NCBI RefSeq assembly: GCF_032854445.1
Contig: NC_088296.1
Location: 10,082,706-10,146,705, forward strand
From: Liolophura sinensis
Lineage: Eukaryota; Mollusca; Polyplacophora; Chitonida; Chitonidae
DNA: 64,000 bases
Reading direction: 5' to 3'
The position numbers were made by a program, and so were the translations under genes. Of the stretch, positions 57,004-64,000 are shown piece after piece. How positions within the stretch are numbered: position 1 is the first letter of the stretch; every line of letters begins with the position of its first letter. The notes under the pieces are model-generated. The model worked only from the letters and a program-made list of their open reading frames with translations. It did no database searches and was not told the DNA's origin.

Positions 57004-58331
57004 ATAATGGACACATGTTTGCTATGACTGTATTAGCTACTAATTTCCGCACTCTTTATTATTATTAATTTTTATTTCAAGCAAACATTGGCAAATTCAG
57101 AATCCATTTAAAATTTACCTGTCAGTGATCTGCTGTCAAAATTGGTTTTTGCTGACAATGGAGACAGAGGAGGGCAACTTACTTTGAATAACTGAAACAT
57201 TACCCCCCACCTCATTCATCAGCACACTCACTTCCTTCTCTGAGAAATTCTGTCACCTGTTTTTCTGTACAGGTGTAACTTCCATTCTGTTTAAAAATAG
57301 ATTAATCTGTTAAACTGTCACAGTCAATTTATTCTTTACAGTTTCTATGCCCTGATAGTATTATGTTAATTCGCTGGTACATATGGTACAGACAGAAAGA
57401 CATTTAGTTCAACAAATTTCAGTTTTTTTACGCTTAATTATTTTCATCAGGAGAGTGTTACCAAATTATCAGACGAGCAATGCTATAGGTGTGGAATTTA
57501 TCTCTTGCTACTTCTTCTGACTCCTCCCTGTATACTGTTCTAGTATTAGGATAGATGTGAAATCGCCATCTGTGGTTTGCAAGACAAAGTGACAGTAGGC
57601 AGTACTTTGAAAATATTTACTGTAGTAAAAGTCATCGTAATTCGTTAATTTACACATTTCTCTTTACTGAGAGATTATAACTCCACTTGAAAGGAGTAAA
57701 AAATTGGCCAAAATGCATACTTTACCGGTGATACACCCTACTAGCCTGGCTGAGGGAAGATTATTTTTACCTGATTTATGATGATCAAGACTGTATTGAA
57801 GATTTAGACTTGTAACAGAAAAGCAGACGACCAGCTGTTCCAACGTCACATAGGTTTGCCATCTAGTGTCACACCTAATAAAGGTAGATAAGTCCAGTCA
57901 CGGTTCGTTTTCTACTTCGTACTACTGGAACGATGTTTGGAAGCTTGACATGATCACCCATGTCGGAGTAAATAGCCTGTGCACAAAACATCTAACGTAG
58001 CCTTCTGGACAAAAGCATCCAAAAATATTCGATGTATTCACTCAAAGGTGGTTGTTTCTGATGTTTGTGGTAATTTTGTAACATATACGGTGCTGTTATC
58101 GCCATGCGATACATAATGCCTTAGGTGGATGAGGCCCTTTTGGATCGCCCCAGTGTTTTGCCACACGCACCTGTTGTCGTTGTCCTTGTTATATGTACTA
58201 TTCTTAACCCCTTTCAGTAAAGAGTTCTTTCGCCTAACCGCGAGAATGAAATTATCACACGTAAGTGGATTTTCGCACGGAGACTTACGTGCTCGTAAAT
58301 GCATACAGCCTCTTGTAACTTACACCCTGTT

Positions 58332-58499
58332 CGTGAAACGATTCCCTGGGCTCTTCAAGCCCCTGTAGGAAGTTTGATGTAACTTTATATGGCAGCCCAC
58401 AGAAAATAATATGGTTTGCTATGCACGACGAATTCACTGAGTGTAGTAGTTATATGTACTTTGACTACAGGATCATGAGTGTATAGCTTCTTGCAGTAA
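58332..58499. other. Non-coding flank of Harbinger 2
   Basis: Includes CGTGAAACGATTCCCTGGG directly outside the matched inverted repeat, which may be the outer part of the right TIR. Confidence 0.4.
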
Positions 58500-58875
58500 T
58501 ACAAATCTATGCGTCGAAACAGACATTTATATACCAGCCGTCAAGCAATAAGGACGTTAAATATTAATCGCATAGCCAATTCCCAAAACAACGTTTGACA
58601 CAGACCACTACAGAAGTAACAAAGCATGTAAAGTACAAAAATAGGCCGGAGCCATGCAAAAAGAAGCGGTCAACCATATTCAGTGATGTAGGAAAGACGC
58701 ACAGTATGTTCTAGGCGAATGAGTGAAATCAGTACTCGGATCGTATACCATGCTAGAATATTAGTTGTCGATAACAAAATATGTATCTCGGCTGCACTTT
58801 GATTGCAACTGTTCATACATCCCAAGTGGCGATCTACTTCATCGCGATGAATATACAGTCCCGGGATGAGGCGTA
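58500..58875 (-). repeat. Diverged Penelope-like 3' UTR copy
   Basis: On the minus strand it has AACGTTGTTTTGGGAATTGG, GCGATTAATATT and TTTCGACGCATAGATTTGT. Further upstream it has TATGAACAGTTGCAATCAAAG and AATATGGTTGACCGCTTC, all in the order of the reference UTR but with many changes. It is closer to the right arm of the composite repeat (30290) than to the reference copy. Confidence 0.65.
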
Positions 58876-60260
58876 TTAGATACAAAATGATGGGTACAAT
58901 ACATAAACTAGCTTTGAGTTAAAAATTTGTCAGGCATTTGTCCAAAGCGACGGTTTATTGATTTCGACTTTTTTCGCTCAGGAATCTCATTGCTGATATA
59001 CGACCCTTAGATAAAAAGACCTTAGTACGGCTTTGTACTAACGATGTGCACGATGTGAACATTCCTTACGTCTTTTTGTCATCTGAAAAGAGTTGACTTC
59101 TGTATTCCTGAATTTTAAGTCAAATATAATGAAAACACAGCAAATTGAGTAATTCTAGACCAGTGACGTCTAATAAATTGCAATTAACATCACTTATTTC
59201 TTTTTATTTAATGCTGCTTAAGCCATGGTGCTAAGGGGCCTCATATCGCTAATCAGCCCCTTCACGATCTTTAACAGTCTGCCTTGCGTTTTCGCGTTGA
59301 CCTGGATACTCAGCCTCGTTTTCGAAAAGGCAGATAAACAAACCAGCTCAGCCCATCTCTTAACATTATAGTGAGCACACCGCCGCTAGTATATTTTACG
59401 GGTTTTCTACTTATTTACACCATACCACGTATTTCTCTTACACACACGTTTAATTGAACGAATAAAGAGACCTTTCAGACCTTATAAATACCCAAGAAAG
59501 CTAAAGACAATATATCTCAAAGTTTTATACAAAGCCACACGCCATTATATACATATTGATACAGGTATAGTCGGAAGCGGCTTGAGGGACCGGCTTCCTA
59601 CTGTCGGACTAATGCAAAGATATAATTCAGGGTGTCACACAATCGTAGCGGTTTCTGTTGTGTTACCTGATATACCCCTGAAAGTGAAACATGACCAGGT
59701 ACGAACCAAGGTTCAGCGTTGTCGGTTTGTACAAGCACCGGACGAAGGTGTTAAAGTCTGTTTTACCCCCAAATATGGAGAAAATAATGCAACTGGCATA
59801 TTTCATGCTGCAGTTGTTTTTCACCAGACTCACCTCCTTCAGAATTCTGAAGGAAATCTGGATAGTTCACCTTTATATAAATCAGAAGCAAATCTATCAC
59901 GTAAGCAAGTTCAAATCTTTTATTTGCGGAAATAAAACAGCATGACGTGATATTATCCGGGGAGGTAAACGTACCAGCGTGACACAGTCGATGTTGTTTG
60001 AAGTCATCTCTACTTATTCGAGCTTAGTGTGAACTGACTTTGGTTAGGTAAATGAATGACGAGGCTTTTCAACAATAGGTCAGACACGACTACAAAAACA
60101 CCAGATGATTCAATTTAAACGATGTACTCTATTACACCCAAAGTTTAGCATTTTTCATCTGACTCAGTTTGCTTGAATCTGACTGATTCTCTCATCTTTT
60201 AGAACCATTTAAGTGATTGTTGTCAAATTTGCTTTATTTCTTACCAGAACAACTTATCAT
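58876..60260. other. Non-coding; ORF at 59582-59935 unrecognised
   Basis: A 117-codon ORF at 59582 (RDRLPTVGLMQRYNSG...) and an overlapping 84-codon ORF show no domain I can identify and no splice or repeat context. They are listed here rather than as genes. Confidence 0.35.
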
Positions 60261-60263
60261 ATA

Positions 60264-60285
60264 CTATCCAAAAAAAGAAACGCAT
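60264..60285 (+). repeat. Tc1 left TIR
   Basis: CTATCC followed by seven A, GAAACGCAT; preceded by the TA target at 60262-60263. Confidence 0.93.
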
Positions 60286-60457
60286 AACCCGTTTTTTTGC
60301 GGAGGTGATGCAGTCTTTTCAATTATGCATAACTAAATAAGAATTGCTATTCTGCAAATATTTTTTTACACAGATTAAGGAAGGGTCCATATCTAGACAA
60401 CAAGGCCATCAACTTGAGGTAAGACACTCACAATGAGTCTCCCACTTGAGTGGAATG

Positions 60458-61465
60458 TCAGTATCTGTTGTGACCACCACGGGCACGAATAACAGTTCTG
60501 ACACGCCTTGTCATGGACTGGATGAGACGCTGGATGGAGGCCTGGGGAATGTTCTGCCACTCCTCCTGCAAACATGCAACTTGCTCTTGAAGCGTTTGGG
60601 GTTGAGGTTGACGTTGGCGTAGACGTCGATCAAGTTCATCCCACAGATGCTCAATTGGGTTAAGATCCGGGGAACGGGACGGCCAGGGTAGCACATTTAC
60701 ATTGTTTTCGGCGAGGAAGTCCCTTGTGACACGTGCCGTGTGCGGTCTGGCGTTGTCCTGCTGGAACAACTCCCGCTGAACGTCAATGACAGGTAAGAGG
60801 TGTGGCTGCAGGATGGTGTCTCGCTAGCGTACGGCCGTAAGATTTCCCTGAACGTGGACAAGATTTGGACGACCAGTATACGATATTGCTGCCCACATCA
60901 TCACACTCCTTCCACCAAGTCTGTCCACTTGGCGTACGCAGTTAGGAACATAACGTTCGTGAGCACGTCTGTAAACCCGGTTTCTACCATCACGTCTCTG
61001 CAATAGGAATCTGGACTCATCACTGAACCAAATGCGTCGCCAGTTGCGTAGATTCCATGCAGTCACGTTGTTACACCATCGGAGGCGATTGGCCCGATGG
61101 TGAGGACGCAGCACGATCTCAACATAGGGCCTCCTGGCTCTCAGTCCATGTTCCCTCAGCCTGTTCCGCACTGTCTGACCTGATATCCTCCTCAGTCCCG
61201 GTATGCTGGCTGCTGTGCTTTCAGCTGTAGCACAACGGTCACGCAAATGGAGGACCCTTATGTAGCGATCTTGGGCTGCTGTAGTGACACGTGGTTGACC
61301 TGAACGCCGACGGTCATTTGTTGTCCCAGTATTGTTGTAGCGGGCAGCAAGCCGTGAAATCGTGCTCTGGCTGACGTGTAGACGTCTAGAAATGGACGAT
61401 TGGGACTCTCCAGCTTGTAGTCTTCCAATGGCAATATTTCTTGTGACAATGTCAAGACGTGGCAT
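60458..61465 (-). pseudogene. Tc1 transposase (DD34E) with one in-frame stop
   Basis: The gene cuts and pastes the element at TA sites. From MPRLDIV at 61465 the first 55 or so residues form a paired-type helix-turn-helix (AIGRLQAGESQSSISRRL, then SQSTISRLAARY). An SGQPR basic spacer and a second HTH around GQTVRNRLREHGLRARRP follow. The catalytic triad is complete: D in IWFSDESRF, D in FQQDNARPHTA and, with exactly 34 residues between, E in DLNPIEHLWDEL. The only disruption is TAG at 60824-60826, right after LTAVR; the frame continues open to the terminator at 60458, 335 sense-length codons in all. A single substitution or read-through is the only thing separating it from a full-length reading. 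A related active source elsewhere in the genome is likely. Confidence 0.93.
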
Positions 61466-61770
61466 GTTGAATCAGCTTGAAAACACCACTTGAAAGACGC
61501 CGATTTCCGGCCCGAAGTTGCGGTTTTATAGTCACACACTGCATGCTTTCCATGCGTAAGTTCGGCGTGTAAGACTGCACGTGATGCAGTGTGGTGCTGT
61601 ATTTTTTACTTCTTCCAAAAACGGCCTCCAAACTCAACATTATCATCCAAGAAATGTTTTGAGGAATAAAATGTGTGTTAACTGTGACTATTAACAATAT
61701 TAAAACACATTTTGCTCATGAAATGAAGACAAAATGTATTTATTTCATTTTAAAATAAAACAAAACACCT

Positions 61771-61792
61771 ATGCGTTTCTTTTTTTGGATAG
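61771..61792 (-). repeat. Tc1 right TIR
   Basis: Exact inverted copy of the left end, followed by TA at 61793-61794. Confidence 0.93.
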
Positions 61793-62039
61793 TATAATTT
61801 AAGTTGTACCATTCCCGGTATTATTTAAGGCCTTATGTGTTTCCGAAAGTAAATTTTTACATACCAAACTTTTGGTGAAATACAGAATTAAAATAATTGA
61901 AATACATTTACAATGTCCACGGATATATACACTGTATATAGACAATACAAAAATACACACAGAAATAAAACAATAACTTTGTTACATGACACTGTATATA
62001 GACAATACAAGAATACATATACACATAAATCAAAAACTG

Positions 62040-62091
<52 letters not shown>

Positions 62092-63289
62092 CTACCACAA
62101 TACGATATATACACATCCTGATGTGATCTAGACTGCCAGGTGTATCCAGTGATCTTGAATGGTGTAATATTAATCAGTTATTACTTGACTGACCGAAAGT
62201 TCCGTTACTTTTTACATAGACTTTTGAATAACCGGCTTCTGATCCCCCCTCCCGCCGGTGTTATTGCTTACAGAATTTGATTTGTACCAGTAAAAATCTC
62301 TTGAATCGACAAAAAGGCGCATGTTGAGCTCACACCGAAGATCTTCGTTAATTCCACTAGACGGGCGAACGGTAGCCCGATTCTACCAATTATTAAAAAC
62401 GTAGAATCTCTGCAATGTCAGCTTTATTTACACCCAACCGTGGCCAGTGCGAACATCAAAGGACGCCAATCCCATCCCATATAGATCATTCGCCAACGTG
62501 ACTGAGAGGCCAGCTGGCTACACAACGCTTACACGACATAATCAACATACATTACGACATGTATAAACATACATTCAAGTTTACAAAGAAGCGAACTATA
62601 TCTACGAATGCGCATTAATTCATTTTAAGTACGGTACGCAGGTTATATATTCCAAGTAATCAAATACTAAATAAGGGAAAAAATGTTGTTATAGACATAT
62701 TCGTAAAGAGATGACAAAAATTAATATAACAAAAAAGATTACTAAAATTTCAAATACGTACATGTAAGGTAATATTAGCAATAACAGGTCAACTAAACTT
62801 TTTAACATCTTACTTTTTACAGATTTTTTATCATTTTGATGTCATAACCTGAACACAGTCTGTAAAATTTGTCTTGTTTGGTCGTGACATAAAATCTAAC
62901 ATAAACATAGTACATATAAACCAGAGTACACAACTAGATTATGGAAGAGTATACAACTAAAGTATAAATCAAAAGTGAACCAGAATATACAAGTAAATAA
63001 TAATACTTGATTATATACCTAAATTGTGCGTCTAGAATACACAACTGTTGAACAAAAATGAAGTATAAAACTAGACAACAAAGCTAGAGTACACATCAAG
63101 GGTACACAACTATTGTATACTAATGATGTACAGCATACAGTCAAAGTACATAGCTAGATTGCACACATAGAGAGCACTACTAGAGCACACATCTAAATAC
63201 TTAACTAAGCCACTCAACTAGGCCTCTGAGCTAGTTTAGCTTTAAAAGAGGAAGGCGTGCAGGGCTTTCCTTATGTCTCTGATTTGTTT
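61793..63289. other. Non-coding, AT-rich, low complexity
   Basis: Contains an imperfect 60-bp duplication (ACACTGTATATAGACAATACAA at 61929 and 61989), the TA microsatellite and repeated 'tacacaactaga' phrases at 62920-63130. No gene is recognised. Confidence 0.5.
62041..62090. repeat. TA dinucleotide microsatellite
   Basis: About 24 uninterrupted TA units. Confidence 0.97.
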
Positions 63290-63402
63290 ATGATATATTT
63301 ATTTATTGGTGTTTTAGAAAAGCGGGCTAAGGAAAACCCAAGAGCATCCGCAAGTTACAAGTAGATCTTCGAACGTACGGCTGGAGAGGAAGAGCTACCC
63401 CA
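63290..63402 (-). repeat. SINE family 1, 3' part, diverged, minus strand
   Basis: TATTTATTTATTGGTGTTTTA, GGGCTAAGGAAAACCCAAGAGCATCCGCAAGTTAC and CGTACGGCTGGAGAGGAAG match the family in reverse, with an internal deletion. Confidence 0.72.
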
Positions 63403-63689
63403 ACAAAGACAGTAAAATATATTTACTGATTTCTTACAAACACAAAAAAAAAAAAACGCTATGAGGAAAAACATATTTCCTATTATAGTACAGTTCCATA
63501 AAAGTATAGCTACATACTTGCTTAGTACGTTGTACCTATGTCGTTTCTAGTCCAAAATGCCAAACCCCACTAATAATTTGGAGAAACATACAAAATATGC
63601 CATCATAATCAAGTATAAGTACATACACGTTTGTGTTATATGCACATATTCGTAGGGAATGACACGAATACTAAGGTAACGTTGTACTT

Positions 63690-64000
63690 TGTGAAATTTC
63701 AACATTGAACCTTGTAAAATTTCCACATAAAATTTTGTGACATTTCCACATCGTACTTTGTGACATTTCCACATTGTACTTTGTGACATTTCCACATTGT
63801 ACTTTGTGACATTTCCACATTGCACCTTGTGACATTTTCACATTGTACTTTGTGACATTTCCACCTTGTGCTTTGTGACATTTCCACATTGTACCTTGTG
63901 ACATTTTCACATTGTACTTTGTGACATTTCCACCTTGTGCTTTGTGACATTTCCACCTTGTACTTTGTGACATTTCCACATTGTACCCTTTTCCACGTCG
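63690..64000. repeat. Minisatellite, 23-bp unit, about 13 copies, runs off the window
   Basis: The unit ACTTTGTGACATTTCCACATTGT, with variants CACCTTGT and CATCGT, repeats from about 63690 to the last bases. Because the unit lacks stops on the minus strand in all frames and 23 is not divisible by three, overlapping 85-102-codon ORFs with a 23-residue period appear there. They are a by-product of the repeat. Confidence 0.95.

Larger units (their letters stand above)
52125..57260 (-). pseudogene. Harbinger 2 Myb/SANT-like gene, multi-exon, degenerate
   Basis: Exon 1 (about 57260-57136) reads QNFSEKEVSVLMNEVGGNVSVI, the first helix of a Myb/SANT-like domain, with a stop just before Q and one at 57138. 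Exon 2 (56542-56377; acceptor TTCAACAG) gives FNAGNTSVLREREEVKRNW, HELVSMTRRKE and LPTEVEEK, the second half of the domain. Exon 3 (55838-55779; acceptor ATTTCAG, donor GTGAGT) gives ILSLIPPVMVEGIEGG then a TAG. The last exon (52268-52125; acceptor TTTACAG) is a charged coiled coil, ERKKLELEIQKISLLERS...VEIEKQKLQIL, then TAG. The intron before the last exon now holds the Penelope-like element. The same domain order appears in Harbinger 1. Confidence 0.72.
48470..58331 (+). mobile_element. Harbinger (PIF) transposon 2, nested and degenerate
   Basis: Probable ends: AACAGGGTGTAAGCTACAAG on the left (48471-48490) and its inverted partner CTTGTAACTTACACCCTGTT on the right (58312-58331), one mismatch in 20. 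The match weakens but seems to continue outward (CGTT-C-C), so the true tips may lie about 10-20 bp further out; no target duplication could be fixed. Inside are a plus-strand transposase and a minus-strand Myb/SANT-like gene, the same convergent plan as Harbinger 1. The interior has been invaded by a SINE and a Penelope-like element. Confidence 0.65.
60264..61792 (-). mobile_element. Tc1-like transposon, near intact
   Basis: The ends are perfect 22-bp inverted repeats beginning CTATCCAAAAAAAGAAACG, with TA at 60262-60263 and 61793-61794 as the target duplication. The 1,529-bp length is standard for Tc1. The single gene on the minus strand fills most of the interior. The identical ends and largely open gene suggest recent activity compared with everything else in the window. 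Confidence 0.93.

Noticed and set aside
59582-59945. 117-codon ORF as a host gene
   Set aside because: No domain recognised, a second ORF of similar size overlaps it in another frame, and no exon context was found.
63547-63979. Overlapping 85-102-codon minus-strand ORFs with MSQSTMWKCHK repeats
   Set aside because: Generated by the 23-bp minisatellite in all frames; no start context, domain or splice signal.

Overview
This window looks like animal genomic DNA that is AT-rich, intron-containing and dominated by repeats. The best guess is a mollusc or another lophotrochozoan. That guess rests on two tRNA-headed SINE families, non-LTR retrotransposons ending in CATTCACTCATTCA-type tails, a Penelope-like element, Harbinger, Crypton, piggyBac, hAT and Tc1 transposons in one locus, and GT-AG introns. 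No bacterial operon, rRNA gene, functional tRNA gene or CRISPR array is visible. No intact host gene could be recognised; almost every recognisable coding stretch is a decayed transposon gene. The only candidate host-like fragments are a SET-domain exon near 3.0 kb, an acidic ORF near 5.5 kb and a duplicated fibronectin-III-like segment near 27.8 kb.

Layout. 0-9 kb: SINEs, a dispersed repeat present in both orientations, the SET fragment, a solo Penelope 3' UTR copy, and a piggyBac deletion derivative with TTAA target duplications. 8.9-9.8 kb: a 76-bp tandem array, a palindrome of about 630 bp and a 19-bp array. 10-13.5 kb: a second SINE family and a degenerate Crypton tyrosine-recombinase gene. 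14.6-21.7 kb: a hairpin, SINEs, short duplications and a 5'-truncated Penelope copy. 23-27.6 kb: non-LTR retrotransposon copy 1. 27.7-30.6 kb: the FN3-like duplication, then a composite repeat (copy A) with terminal direct repeats and about ten units of 146 bp.

32.3-46 kb: copy B of that composite repeat, broken open by a Penelope UTR, by an 11.2-kb Harbinger element (33549-44783) and by an unidentified segment of about 840 bp. Inside this Harbinger element the transposase gene (+) is itself split by non-LTR copy 2, which carries a further insertion of about 535 bp. The partner Myb/SANT-like gene lies on the minus strand as several exons. 46.3-47.9 kb: a degenerate hAT transposase. 48.5-58.3 kb: a second Harbinger element with the same convergent plan (transposase +, Myb/SANT-like gene -), invaded by the best-preserved Penelope-like element (53.2-55.4 kb) and a SINE. 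60.26-61.79 kb: a young-looking Tc1 element with perfect 22-bp inverted ends and one in-frame stop. 62-64 kb: microsatellite and a 23-bp minisatellite running off the end.

The window records a layered insertion history rather than a working pathway. Paralogous empty sites allow several insertions to be ordered: composite repeat, then Harbinger 1, then the non-LTR element, then the small insert. All family assignments come from reading translated motifs by eye; no database search was possible.
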